DNA of 64,000 bases from Agelaius tricolor (GCA_023055355.1 JALJCS010000037.1:5518001-5582000); one strand, 5' to 3'. Shown: positions 25,778 through 36,256, counted from the stretch's first letter. Notes: a model not told the origin generated them from the letters alone. Program-made: numbers and translations.

Positions 25778-26844
25778 CAGCCAGAGTGGGCTGCCCCTAG
25801 AAAGCTGTCGAATCCAGGGTGCAGCTGTAGGGCACAGCTGCTCTATGGCACAGGTGGACTGCATTGGGGATAGGACTGCGCCGAGGGCAGGGACAAGGAA
25901 CAGGGAGAGGTCTTCTGTATGTTTTCCAAAGGAGTTTCTTCCCTGGAGGGTCAGGGACAGAAAGACACTGACTCAAATGCATAACATCAACTTAGAAATG
26001 GGGAGAGGTCCCACAGGAGGATACAATCTTGAACACACTGGGAGAAACTGGGGGTGGACCACAAGGCGGGGAATACAATGTTTAAACCAATAGGGGACTA
26101 CAGGGGAGGAGAATAACTTAAACAAACCAATGGAGTTTTGAAGACTATAAAATTGATAGGGAAGTTTCTAGAGAAAGGGGCAGGCTTGGGGCGGGATTGA
26201 CATTCAGTGGGAGGAGGAAAAGGGAAGAAAAGGGCAGGTCTTTGGGGAGATGGACAACTAGGGCAAAAACTAACAACACGGGGGGAAAGGAACAATCCAT
26301 TAATAATAAAATATGCTCCAACAGCACAAAACAGGAAGTATTATCAAACTGACTACTCAAACTGCATTACAATCAAAAACACACACTGCAACAGCCACAG
26401 CATCTCTTGCTGGTTTTGCTTTCAAACCAGAAGAGGTGCCAACCAAAAAATTAGCAAACTTAAAAGTTAACTGGCTGCAGTTTTGATTTCCTTCTTAAAT
26501 ATATTACTGCTTGTCTAATTGGGCTTAGCAGCATGTCTGTTCTTAGTGCCAAGCAGGGATTCACTTTGCCAGGCATGGAGGAAGCTTCTAGGAGCTTTTC
26601 ACAAAAGATTCACTTCTGTGGCTGGCTTCTTCCCTCCCCACCAAAAACCAAGCCATGCAAAACCAACACCTTAACTAATCCCTAGTACCTAGTACGCATC
26701 CAATAATTCCTTTTAAACGATACTTTACATTTTTTACCAAATGCCCTGAAAAGAAATGGATGCATAATATTGATCAAAATAGTTCCAGTTCAATAGAAAT
26801 ATTGGGTCATGCAACTCTTGTTTACATAACTATTCTTTGTACAA

Positions 26845-27284
26845 TCAACAGGAGCTTTTTTCGCCTCTAAAGAAATGTTTCCCGATGGTGTGGATCAGAA
26901 GATCCAGTATTGCCATCGTGAGATTTTTGTTTTGAAGGCCATAAGCTGTGCTCAGTGTTTTGGGTATATTCTTTGTTGTGCCTTGCATATATTTTGGATA
27001 GAAAGCCAGTAGAGATGATGTCCCTGCTGCAGTAGCCATGCTAAATAAGGCAGAGCGTCTGGCTGATGTACTGGAGCTGTAGACTATCCACCAGTCGCCC
27101 AGGGCGGTGAGGATCTCTAAAGGAATATAATAGTGGCTATGCTCTGGAAGTTTTACAGAGAGAAAGAGCCTCATAGCTCTAATGATTTGTCTCCTGGAGT
27201 TCCGAAGAATATGTTGTAAAGAAGAAGGCTGCTGTCTTTCGCAACAATCTTCCGTGCATTCAAGAGGATAATTTAACTTCTTGT
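26845..27284 (-). CDS. Candidate terminal exon, gene not recognised
   Basis: On the minus strand, a branch-point-like 'tactactaat' and 'tttctttcattctcag' (AG at 27,285-27,286) precede a frame that stays open for about 146 codons to a TGA at 26,845. This is longer than chance frames nearby. The peptide contains 'LPEHSHYYIPLEILTALGDW' and a hydrophobic, small-residue-rich segment near 'LFSMATAAGTSSLLAF', possibly membrane-associated. I cannot assign a family. No AATAAA was seen in the next several hundred bases downstream, so a processed transcript end is not supported. It could be a real last exon, a pseudogene fragment, or coding sequence of an unfamiliar element. Confidence 0.4.
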
Positions 27285-27286
27285 CT

Positions 27287-28324
27287 GAGAATGAAAGAAA
27301 TATTAGTAGTAATTAGTTCTTTTTTTCTCTGTCGGTGCATCACTGATTGAGTTTGGGTAGGTTACATTTTATTTCTTTTTTTTCCTTAAATATTACATCG
27401 TAAGGTGTTCCAAATTCCCAAATTCTGCTTCACTTTATTTTGTAGGCCAGACTGGTTCATCTTCTCTCGGCTGTATTATTGCAGACCATATCTGAATGAA
27501 TTTTTTTTGTTTTTCATTTTGAACATTATTAGATTAAAACTGTATGAACAGAACACTTTATTTATCATCATTTTACCAGTTTGGAAGGAAATACAGAATT
27601 TTTAAGAAAATGACGCAACTCCACTTGTGGTTTTCAATGGAAGAGAAGAATAACAATGTCCTACATTCACAGCATTGTTTGCAGTCATATTGCAGCTAGT
27701 TTCCAGCAACTTAGGTCAGGTTCTGGAAGCAGGCACCCATGATAGTATAGAAGTCTAAGCAGTTTCATTTTGGCGGCTTTTCTTGAACAATAGCTAATAT
27801 GTCTCAACGTTGTGCTGAATCTTGTTGTACAGACTCTTCTTTTGAGGTCTGAACTCCTTGCTGGACTACTGTATCTCAGAATCAGCTACGGTAAACCTGT
27901 GTTTCCTTATAGCTTTAAGAATTTGGTTCTAATCTATAAAAGCAAGAAAAGGTTGCCATATTAATACAAGAGAAAGAATATGTTAGGAAAGCAGTTAATG
28001 GCGTGGGGTTTTTTCCTACAAATTGGAGCAGAGATTTAGTTGTTTGATGGGGTTTTTTTTGCTTCTCAATGGAATTTTAGAAGTGGTTGGGAAAGAAAGT
28101 GTGGATTTTTCAGGTTTGCCTTTAAAGAAGAATAACAGGGGAAACTGTTGAAAAGAATTAATCCAGAACTCTATGCCTTTCATACAGAGTTTCAGAAGTG
28201 AAAAGCAGGAAGAGACAGTCCAGACAAGATGATTGAATAGAATGAATTCAAAATAGCTTTCTTTTCCCTCTGAATTCCAGCTCTAAACCTTATTAATATT
28301 AAGGTATTAATAGGAAATACATCT
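27287..28324. other. Low-copy stretch, nothing recognised
   Basis: AT-rich sequence with several T-runs (for example near 27,325, 27,374 and 27,500). No repeat ends, RNA genes or convincing coding frames were seen. Confidence 0.45.
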
Positions 28325-28620
28325 GTCCTAGGGTGATGTTATGATGCTTGTATCCCCATTCATGTGTTCTGTGAATGTTGGATATTATGTTCTGTACCTT
28401 TAAGACTGGCTCTGAAGAGGGAATGTTTTGTTTTAGTTTTCTTATCAGCCTGGCGGGACACAGAGACTGCAGCTTTTGCTTTTTCTGCTTTTGCTTTTCG
28501 CTTTGCCCTCTCTCACTCTTGCTTGCTTCGCTTCTGCTTGCTTTTGCTCATTAGCTAGTTTAGCTAAACTGTCCAAATTTCTTCCTGGACCATTTCTCCT
28601 TTCCTTTTACTGACCATTTC
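28325..28620 (+). mobile_element. Truncated ERVL-like LTR next to the provirus
   Basis: It begins 'tgtcctagggtgatgttatg' (TGT start expected of an LTR) and continues through 'ttatgttctgtacctttaag' and a pyrimidine/GCTTTT-rich tract. It ends where the 136-base provirus LTR remnant starts at 28,621. Orientation is plus by the TGT start. The rest of the LTR is missing, so either the provirus inserted here and sequence was lost, or two elements recombined. The family assignment rests on general resemblance to songbird ERVL LTRs. Confidence 0.5.
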
Positions 28621-28756
28621 AGCGAAGGTCACTATGACCTTTTTCAGTGATTGGACATTGGTTTCACAATCCCCAGCTTGTTTCCCCTATCCTTATCCAT
28701 TGGTATCACATCGAAATGTCCTTTCTCAGCTAACCAATTATCCAAAGCTCTCTACA
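28621..28756 (-). repeat. 3' LTR remnant (first 136 bases of U3 only)
   Basis: On the minus strand it starts TGTAGAGAGC immediately after the polypurine tract and matches the start of the 5' LTR (33,293 downward) nearly perfectly. It breaks off at 28,621, where ERVL-like LTR sequence begins. The remaining 275 bases of the LTR, including promoter and polyadenylation signal, are missing. Confidence 0.9.
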
Positions 28757-28770
28757 TTTCCCCCGTTTTT
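28757..28770 (-). promoter_or_regulatory. Polypurine tract (plus-strand primer site)
   Basis: On the minus strand the sequence AAAAACGGGGGAAA lies directly before the TGTAGAG start of the 3' LTR. This is the position and composition of a retroviral polypurine tract. It fixes the orientation of the element and the exact LTR start. Confidence 0.88.
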
Positions 28771-28815
28771 CTGTTGAACAAGAATGGTTTGATTAAATGC
28801 GGTAGTTATCATCTT

Positions 28816-29997
28816 TCACACCATATTCTGCAAGCATATAGAAAAACAAGGCAAGACTAATAGTAACAACAAAGCTACAATAGCTACTACAATGCTAACC
28901 TTAACAATAGAACGTAACCATGATCCTAAGTTTAAAGACTTGAGCCATCCATCAATACCAAGGCCTGATTCTACCTGTAAATTCCCAGTTAACCTTCGTA
29001 ACTCAGAGAGCTGTGAGTGTACAGACTGTGCATGATCAGAAAGATTCATGCAACACATGCCCTCAAATTCATCACAGCCATGGCCTTGTGCAAGTAAGAG
29101 AAAATCAATTGCAGCTCTATTTTGAAGTGTCGCATGGCGAATAGAATCTACATCAAGCAAAAGACTGGAAATTGCTAAAGAAGTTGCATTTGTTTGTTTA
29201 GCAAGCCAACACCCTAACCTATTTAAAATAGCATGAGCACCTGCGGCTGATACCCCTGGAGCTAAGAAAGATGCTGCAACTATGGCCGCTGGGGACCAAA
29301 ACTTTACATCGTCTCGGCAGTCAGCTGCAAAGGCATGAGCCATTCGTTTGCCTCTACGATGACGACGGCTCATGTTCAGTATCATGGACATGTTAGGTGT
29401 AAGTAGAGACAGCCGTCCAAGTGTGCATGGTCCCCCGTGCAGCATTGATGGGATACCGGCCCACGCACGGTCTCCACATAACAGGAAATATCCCGCTGGC
29501 AATTGAATAGGGTTATTGGATGAGACCGACACTCTTTTTGTTGTATAATTGCACCAGGCTGATGCATTCCGGTAGACAGCCATGCTGGAAGTTACAACAT
29601 TAGAATGGTTCTTGACTGACAGCAGGCTTCTATGGTTAAAATGAATGCATGCATCTGCCATCACTGACCCTAGCAACTCTAACTCTTGGGGCTCCTGTGG
29701 TGCTATAGGAAAGTGGGAAATCCACTGATCCCAATTATCCACACTCATCCTAGCATTGCTGACCTTACAAGTTGGTACGTGTAAAGGGCACGGTCAGGGA
29801 TCTGCTGGTAATCCAACCAAACAAGTTGTGAACGGATTGCCAGGAGAAGACAATGACAGGCAAATAGTCTCTTGTTTGGTTAAGTTTGCCAGGGTGACCC
29901 ATATGTTAGTCTTGGGCTGCGGTGGGGCCCATGCCTGATGGTCTACACTGTCCCCAAAAGAAGCAAAAACTAATAAAGCAATAACATAAAGTTTCCA
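28816..29997 (-). pseudogene. env: env of alpharetrovirus type, one in-frame stop
   Basis: The frame opens at 29,997 just after a stop, with a hydrophobic leader, and runs 394 codons to 28,816, interrupted by a TGA at 29,794-29,796. Numbering from the ATG at 29,748, a basic furin-type site (RRHRRGKR) lies at residues 128-135. In the transmembrane subunit, cysteines fall at its positions 9 and 45 (residues 144 and 180), flanking a hydrophobic internal fusion loop. This is the arrangement known for alpharetroviral TM proteins. A CX6CC motif lies at 225-233 and a membrane anchor at about 281-305. The surface subunit is only about 210 residues, short for the family. No ATG was seen at the frame start; alpharetroviruses supply it by splicing from gag, which may be so here (inference). 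The internal stop makes the protein broken. Confidence 0.88.
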
Positions 29998-30043
29998 TCA
30001 GACACAGCTGCTCGGGTCCATTTAGCAGGTACCCACAGAGATC

Positions 30044-31468
30044 CTATACATCTTTCTTTACATCATCTGTTTCTTGTACATAGTGACGAATCACAGCAGG
30101 AACCTTATTTTCCCCAAAAACACACAGGTGGTTCAAAACAAACAAACACTTTAACAATCTCTCTTGTGGCTCTCTGGTATCCATATATTTACTCAGATAT
30201 ATTTTCAAGGTACCATTTGCTCTCTCCACAATTGCTTGTCCTGTAGGAGAATTGGGGATGCCTGTTATGTGCTCTATCCCCCACATTTGCAGAAACTGCT
30301 TTATTCTTTTGCTACAGTAAGCAGGCCCATTATCTGTCTTGATGCGCTGTGGCACTCCCATTACTGCAAAACAACTGCTGAGATGTCTCTCTACCTGCCC
30401 TGCTTTTTCACCAGTCTGTGCTGTGGCCCATATAAAATGACTGTAAGTGTCTATGGTAACATGTACATACTTCAGCCTCCCAAACTCTGCCACATGTGTG
30501 ACATCCATCTTCCAGGTCTCATTTGTGCTCAGCCCTCTTGGGTTAACTCCCAGACCTAAACCACAGCCTCCATTATGATGACTACATATAGGACAGGCTT
30601 TGACTATTGCCCGTGCCTCCTCCATAGGTATTTGAAATTCTCTGTGAAGGCCTTTTGCATTCTGGTGGAACATGGAGTGTGCCTCCCTGGCTATGGTTTG
30701 TTTGGGAATCGGAGTTGCTTGTGTGATTGAGACTAATTTATCTGCTCGCATGTTACCTTCTCCCAGACCAATATCCCATTTGTGACTTCTGATATGGATA
30801 ACACAAAAGGAATGCTTTCTTAGCTTAATTGCTCTCTGCAGTTGCATAAACAGCTCATGTAGCCTCCTGTTCTGAACCTCTTTTATAGAGGCATCCTCTA
30901 TTCGCTCACACACTCCTGCAACATACAAAGAATCTGTTACAATGTTAAGAGGTCCAGAGAAATGCATCATGGCCCATACAACTGCCAATAGCTCCATCGT
31001 TTGCAAAGTGTCCAACTCAGTAGCTTGGAGTATATGATGATGCCATTGTCCCTTTTCTCGCCAGGTCACTGCCGCAGTTTTGGATTTTCTTCCTGCATCT
31101 GTGTAAGCAGTTGTAGCATCCGATAATGGCTTTAGTGATCTTTTTGGGCACTGAATCCAACCCATTGTCCTATCACGACCCTTTTTGAGCAGATCAGCTA
31201 AAATTTCAATTTTCTGAAGAAGGGTTTTATGTTGTTGAAGTGGAGGAGATATCCATTCCAAGGCCCATATCTCCCCCGTTTTTCTGTTATGCTGAGTAAG
31301 TGCACTCAGTAAAAATTTTGGTCCACACCAAACTGTCAGCTGTATAGGGAGATCAAGATGACGTCTCCGAACACTGCCTTGTGTAACACAGTCCAATATC
31401 TGCCGCAGTGTCTCAGCCTGTTCAGGGGTTATGTGAACAGGCTGTGCCGGATCAGTTCCCTTTAACAA
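30044..31468 (-). pseudogene. pol: pol remnant: RT connection, RNase H and integrase
   Basis: The 474-residue open frame starts inside the region joining the RT thumb to the connection domain; the polymerase domain with its catalytic aspartates is absent. RNase H spans about 118-250 with all four acidic residues in place (D124, E159, D179, D243). Integrase follows: zinc-binding H264, H268, C292, C295, then a catalytic triad D322, D379, E415 with the retroviral DD35E spacing. The frame ends at 30,044 short of a full C-terminal domain. A Trp-rich stretch in another frame at about 30,010-30,045 looks like the remainder, indicating a frameshift or small deletion. The first codon given (TTG at 31,468) is not a natural start; pol is made by frameshifting from upstream genes. 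The motifs make the assignment firm. Confidence 0.93.
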
Positions 31469-32054
31469 AGGTCAAAGTTCATCCAACAGTTCATTGTTCG
31501 ATTTGCATAGGTGGAAAAGGAGTACACAGCATAATAGAACTCTCCCCTATATAGTCAGCATCCATTATTCCAGATAAAACAAACAATCCCATCATTGTAG
31601 CCAAGGAACGTCCTAAAAGCAAAGCTCCCATAGGTAATCCATCAATAATGAGTGGTCCCTTTACTCCAGTTGGAACCTTTTCCGGGTGAGCAGACATCAG
31701 GGTCACTGGCCACTGCTGCTGCCAGGTCCACTCCGAGGCTCCCGGTGGTGGCGGGCTGGAGGCAGGTTGAGCCGAAGCGGTGACAGCTGCTATTTGTGTC
31801 CAGGCGCGGGGAGCTGGTGGCCGGGAAGCAGAACCGTGCTGGGCAGCCGCGGGGCGGGTGGACCTCCCGGAGCCCGCTGCCCCACAGGGAGTGGGAGGCC
31901 CGTCCTGCCGCCCCCCCTCCCCGGCTCGGGGGTCGGGGCGGCTGCGGAGCGGAGCGGGAGGCGGCCGCGCTGCAGCTGTTAAGTTGCCCAGGACCGGGGC
32001 TGGCACGAGCCTCTCCGGCGGGGCGGCTGCGGGCGGCACGGCTGGAGTACACGT

Positions 32055-32082
32055 GGGGGGAGGGGGGGGGGGGGGGGGGGGG
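32055..32082 (+). repeat. Poly-G tract (6 G, A, 21 G)
   Basis: A nearly pure guanine run on the plus strand lies inside the gag remnant, where it encodes polyproline on the minus strand. Such tracts can form G-quadruplexes and are prone to length errors in sequencing. The open frame across it therefore depends on the run length being right. Confidence 0.95.
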
Positions 32083-32318
32083 CTGCTGCCCAAAGCAGGA
32101 GCTGATAGCTGCAGGGAGCTGTTGTCTGGAGCAGGAACTCGTGTCGGCAGGGAGCCGCCGCTTAACGTAGATGCCGGTGCCGGCAGGGGACCGCCGTATG
32201 GGGCAGGAACCGAAGTCGGCGAGGGGGTGCCACTTAAAACAGGCGCTGATGTCGGCGGGGCCGTGTTGCTTAGAGCAGGCGCTGATGGGGGTGGGGAACT
32301 GCCGTTTAGAGCAGGAGC
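32067..32318 (-). repeat. 36-bp coding minisatellite in gag (about 7 copies)
   Basis: Seven tandem 36-base units encode 12-residue repeats of the form APALxxxxPPxS in the gag remnant. On the plus strand the unit is visible as repeated 'gagcaggcgctgatg'-like blocks. Units differ by substitutions but keep length exactly, so the frame is preserved. Confidence 0.85.
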
Positions 32319-32495
32319 TAGTGTCGGCGGGGACCCAAACCAGTCTCTGTAACTCCTGTTTCTTTCACGGGCTGCACTAGTCTGCTGGGCAGCTCTTTCC
32401 TCTGCCTGGTATTTCAAGAATTCAGCATGCACGACTCGCCATAAATTTCCCAACTTTCTTGCGGCTTTATCATGATCTATGACTGCCTGCCACAA

Positions 32496-32862
32496 CTAAT
32501 CCCCAAATATATGGCACTCTGATAACCTATGCCCTGTGCAAGGAGTCCGAAAAAGTCTTTGAGCATACCCATGAGCTAACAACCCATGAAGCTCTTTCTG
32601 CAAATCTATACCCTTAACCTTACGCTTTTATAAAAAGCTAGGAAATAAATTATATGCTGCTTGCCTTTCTTTATCCGTGTTGAAGATAACAGCGCGCTTC
32701 TTGCAGCTCTTTCAGGCTCCAGCAGCACGTATCGGCCGGGCTCTCCTTTGAGGTCACCCGGAGCACGGCACTTTCCCTCTTTTCAGCGGTGCTTTTGCCG
32801 TCCTCAGCTGCGATAGGACCCGAACCCTGCTCACGCCGCCGACCGTGGCTAGTCCCGAAGAA
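32496..32862 (-). other. Provirus leader / deleted gag start
   Basis: About 370 bases lie between the primer site and the gag remnant. The sequence next to the primer site is GC-rich (32,700-32,862), as expected of a leader that would hold the packaging signal and splice donor. No long open frame is seen, so the gag start codon region is either changed or lost. Confidence 0.6.
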
Positions 32863-32880
32863 GAACGTCCGGGGTCACCA
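32863..32880 (-). promoter_or_regulatory. Primer-binding site, tRNA-Trp-like
   Basis: On the minus strand TGGTGACCCCGGACGTTC lies two bases after the LTR end. The TGGTGACCCCG start fits the tRNA-Trp primer site used by alpharetroviruses, with one extra G and a diverged end. Betaretroviruses normally use a lysine tRNA, so the site supports an alpharetrovirus-like 5' end. Confidence 0.8.
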
Positions 32881-32882
32881 TT

Positions 32883-33293
32883 TGTCGTGAACAGCGGGAG
32901 AAATGCGACACACCATATGCGTGAATGGCAAATCCCAAAGTTTATTGAAACCCCACACATATTTATATTGGTGTTAATGAAGCTTATACATATTGCAAAA
33001 GCTGAGCTCATTATTGGTTAAACACACTTGGATCAACCACACCTACTTCTATCTTCTAATAATTATTTTGCTTCTATGTTTGCATTCTTCTAGCTTCTCT
33101 ACCTAAGATATCTACATTTTCTGGCAAGCAATTTTCTCCCCCATCTTCCCGTTTGAGCGAAGGTCACTATGACCTTTGTCAGTGATTGGACATTGGTTTC
33201 ACAATCCCCAGCTTGTTTCCCCTATCCTTATCCATCGGTATCACATCGAAATGTCCTTTCTCAGCTAACCAATTATCCAAAAAGCTCTCTACA
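32883..33293 (-). repeat. 5' LTR of the provirus (411 bp)
   Basis: On the minus strand it runs from TGTAGAGAGC to GTTCACGACA, with TGT...ACA ends as expected. A TATA box (TATAAAT, 32,961-32,967) and a polyadenylation signal (AATAAA, 32,941-32,946) lie close together, implying a short R region, as in alpharetroviruses. The first 138 bases are shared with the 3' remnant. The whole LTR is present, so the promoter could still be active; this is untested. Confidence 0.92.
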
Positions 33294-33535
33294 GATGATG
33301 AAGTTTTATATTCAGTAAAGTGTAAGGCTACACATTTTAATCTGATTTGCATTTTGGTGAAAGCCGGGCATCCTTTGCAATTTAGATAACAAGGGATTTA
33401 GAACAGTAAGTATGCAAGTAATCTTTTGGACACTTCATCTCCCTTCTTATGACAATGAATACATTTATTAAGCTTGTTGTCCTGGCATATTTTTATTCCA
33501 TCAGGGGATTTGATCATACAAATGTCTAGTCATTC
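33294..33535. other. Host segment between provirus and solo LTR
   Basis: About 240 bases of AT-rich sequence. It contains 'ttgtcctggcatatttttat' near 33,477, matching a core also found at 38,877 and 39,680. It may therefore be part of the old degenerate repeat field that the LTR elements later inserted into. Confidence 0.5.
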
Positions 33536-34868
33536 TGTCATGGTTTGACACTGGCACAATGCCAGTGCCCCCATGAAGATACCCTCTCCCTGGTAGCTGC
33601 TGTGAAATGTGACCAGGAATAAGCAAAGCAGGCTCCTACTTAGGAAAGAAAAGAAAACAGAACTTTATTAACTACTCTACAACTATAGATAAAAGGAACA
33701 CACACAGGGAAAATGAAAACCTTACAAATACATTTCGTCCTCCCCCCACCAAATTCCTAACACAATACATCTATTCCTCAAATCACCAACTCTTAGTCCA
33801 GCACAACTCTTCAAACAATCAATTCTCAGTTCATCAAGAGGAGAGGAGTCCTTCTTGTACCATGGGCTTCCCCTGGAAACACAGCTGAAGCCTCGTGTGT
33901 TTCCATGTCACTCGTGGCACTGCCCGGAGTACGTCTGCTGTCGTGACCTCTTCCTTTCATGTCCAGTTCTCTCACCACAGAACACGGACCAGAGCTGCTT
34001 CTAGGGTTGTCTTTTTAAGGATGTTCTGTCCCGATCCAAAAAAGGCACCGTCTCACCTTTGGGACACCTGTCCCCACAATCTCTCCTTTGGGACACCTGT
34101 CCCCCCCATATTTTTTCACCCCCTGGGGCTGAGGGGCACCAACACTGAACCCTCTTGGTTCTGTGGCCATTGCTTCCCCCTAGAATGCAGTCTCTGTGTC
34201 ACAAGGAGCATGGTTCTGTCCATGGCTATACAAAAAGAGTCCAGCAAAAGCCACTCCATCATCTCTTCCCACTAGGATTCTTCTCTATTCTTCCACTACT
34301 TCTCACTCGCCCAGACCTCTCTCACACTTGCACATTCCTTCCTCATCTTCCACTCTGTCTTCTAGGAGAGGTCAATGATCTGTAAAGTTCTCATTCTCCG
34401 AAAAGGGGTTAAAAGCTCCTACAAGCGGCCGGCTGAACCCCCCCTTCTTCTCCTTCCCAGCCGTGCTGCCAGCACAGGCCCATGTTTATCCAGTTTCAAG
34501 GTTACAGTCTCAGGCAGCGGCTCTTTCTCTCTCTCTCTGTCTCTCAGGGGGGGCTGCCCAATGGCTCCCGGTGTCTCTCTCTCTCTCTTCCACCCTTCCA
34601 CCCCCGGGCTCAGGCCTACCTCTCCCGGCCACATGGCTTTTCCCCTCCCCCTGCCCAGCCAGCAGCTGGGCCAGGGGAGAGACCCGAACTCTTTCCCGCC
34701 AGAAACTCAAAAGGACCCTCCCAGGGGAGAGCTCTGCTTTTAACCCCATGTTCTCAGAGGCGGATCCATGTCCTAAATGGCCAGGTTAAATGCCAATATT
34801 AAAGCCTGAATATCCATTGGCCCAAAACACAGCATCCCCAAAAACACATTTCCTGTCAAACCACCACA
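33536..34868 (-). mobile_element. Solo ERVL-type LTR, 1,333 bp, TSD cattc
   Basis: On the plus strand it runs from 'tgtcatggtttgacactgg' to 'ctgtcaaaccaccaca', that is TGTGGTGG...CATGACA on the minus strand. A perfect 5-bp target duplication 'cattc' lies on both sides (33,531-33,535 and 34,869-34,873). The 5-bp length fits ERVL-type integration. No internal retroviral sequence adjoins it, so it is a solo LTR left by recombination. Open frames inside it are incidental. Confidence 0.93.
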
Positions 34869-34873
34869 CATTC

Positions 34874-35432
34874 TTTCCTTGTTTTCAACCACTCTAAGAG
34901 CATTCATCAGAACTATTCAGTAGTTCTTGATCTGCAACAGTGACAAGCACTAGACTGGTAAGAGTCAGTGGGCATCAGCAGATCCCCTATGACAGCAGGT
35001 GGCAGGCTGTTCTGGCAGGACTGATGTTTGAAGGGCTCGAATTCTGTGAAATAGAACATTCAAGGGATGGGAAACATGGAAACAGATTCTGAGCTTTCAA
35101 CCCAACCCATGAAAAAGTAATAAGGCAGGTAATTTTCTGTGGAAATTTCTTTAGCCCCAGTGTTGTGGATGATGATTACTCTTCCTACCTCCTTTGGCCA
35201 GCTACCAGCTTTCCCCTCCATTACTCTGCTTCTGGACAGAAAACCAGAAGAAGGGATTTTTGACCAAAACACCTATCAGGACCTTAGAGTGTTTTTTGCT
35301 CCAAAATGTTTCAAGGCAGATAGGGAAACAATTCCATTTTCGAGAGTGTGTTGAGAAGACAAGGTTGAAAGTTAAAAACATTGGGTTCTGTTTCTATATA
35401 TGTTACTGATTCTGCTTATTATCTTAGTCATG

Positions 35433-35471
<39 letters not shown>

Positions 35472-36251
35472 AGGGTTTGTTCTTTTTTATTTTTCTTGGG
35501 GTTTTTTTCCTTTTTTTTTTTTGATGCATCCTTGAGATAAAAGGCCAAAAGTACAGAAAAGTTCTGTACGGTTAAAATACTTTTGAGATGCCTCATGCTG
35601 AAAAACTTGTAGCTACTGCTAAGGCCCATTGGCCAATTCCTGCTTCATTTCTGAGAAGCTATAAAATTCCCATCTGTATTTTAGTTCTAACAATTTGTTG
35701 TTATGGTGGAGATGCAAATTAAGACCAACCATTTTTGAATCTGTAGGGATGTATTTACCATTTTGTAGCTGCCTTTTCAGTTTCTGAGCCACTATTGAAA
35801 AAAAGGAGAAGTATCTACACTGTTTTCAACCTGTAGACCATCCACTACTGTCCACATGCTCAGATTCAAAGGCAAACAAGCCTGTGTGGCCTCATTGGGA
35901 GGAATTATTTGCATTCAAAAGACTAGACTAGTATTTGATTTCCACCAGCAGAGTCCATTGGGCAGCTCCTGTCATCTGCATTTCAATATTTAATCCTCCT
36001 CTATGTTTACTGTGCAAAGCTCTTTCAGAATGATGGTGTGCCCACTGTCTCACCAGCTGTGACGTTTGCAGCGAGTCTCCCACGGACGGGAGCTGTAAAA
36101 AAGGCAAGCCAGGGCAGTGATTTCTGTTGCTCAATACCCACAAATCAAAGCTATTTAGTCTAATTTAAGGCTGAAAAAGAATATGCCTTCAAAAGATTCA
36201 AAAAATCATCAGACAATACTGCAGTTCAGTATTCAGGACAAGAGCATATCC
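34874..36251. other. Spacer between the two solo LTRs
   Basis: About 1.4 kb with no gene recognised. It holds a short AT dinucleotide run (35,434-35,467) and several T/A homopolymers (for example near 35,485-35,522). The remainder is unique-looking sequence. Confidence 0.5.
35434..35467. repeat. (AT)n microsatellite, about 17 units
   Basis: An uninterrupted alternating AT run. It is a simple length-variable repeat with no further function apparent. Confidence 0.97.
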
Positions 36252-36256
36252 CACAG

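Larger units (their letters stand above)
31491..32495 (-). pseudogene. gag N-terminal remnant fused in frame to a dUTPase-like tail
   Basis: The 334-residue open frame has three parts. Residues 1-55 are charged and resemble the end of a matrix domain. Residues 60-265 are proline-rich, with seven 12-residue repeats and then a polyproline run. Residues 274-334 match dUTPase motifs: a GRS element in 'LLLGRSLATMMGL' and the GxxDxDYxGE-like 'GIMDADYIGE'. In betaretroviruses the dUTPase is encoded at the start of the pro gene, downstream of capsid and nucleocapsid, so the missing middle implies a large in-frame deletion. The dUTPase itself lacks its first and last motifs. It lies 22 bases upstream of the pol remnant. 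GC and CpG content are much higher than in the rest of the provirus. Alpharetroviruses carry no dUTPase, so this part points to a class II (ERVK-like) source. Confidence 0.75.
28621..33293 (-). mobile_element. Internally deleted provirus with mosaic class II / alpharetrovirus features
   Basis: Reading on the minus strand from 33,293: LTR, tRNA-type primer site, leader, gag remnant fused to a dUTPase-like tail, RNase H plus integrase, env, polypurine tract, and the start of a 3' LTR. The capsid, nucleocapsid, protease and reverse-transcriptase polymerase regions are absent. The element is about 4.7 kb, roughly half the length of a full provirus. The aligned LTR parts (28,621-28,756 and 33,156-33,293) differ at two bases and one 2-base indel, so the insertion is not ancient. 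No target duplication was found because the 3' LTR is cut. The element is defective: gag and RT are gone, and env carries an in-frame stop. Confidence 0.9.

Noticed and set aside
31642..32380. Plus-strand frames of 98-190 codons opposite gag
   Set aside because: They are antisense shadows of a GC-rich, CpG-rich coding repeat; glycine runs come from the poly-G tract.
28615..33299. Target-site duplication for the first provirus
   Set aside because: Bases outside the two LTR ends (gatgat on the right, catttc on the left) do not match, as expected since the 3' LTR is truncated.
34375..34802. Overlapping 70-122-codon frames near 34.4-34.8 kb
   Set aside because: They lie wholly within the solo LTR and reflect its CT-rich middle part.
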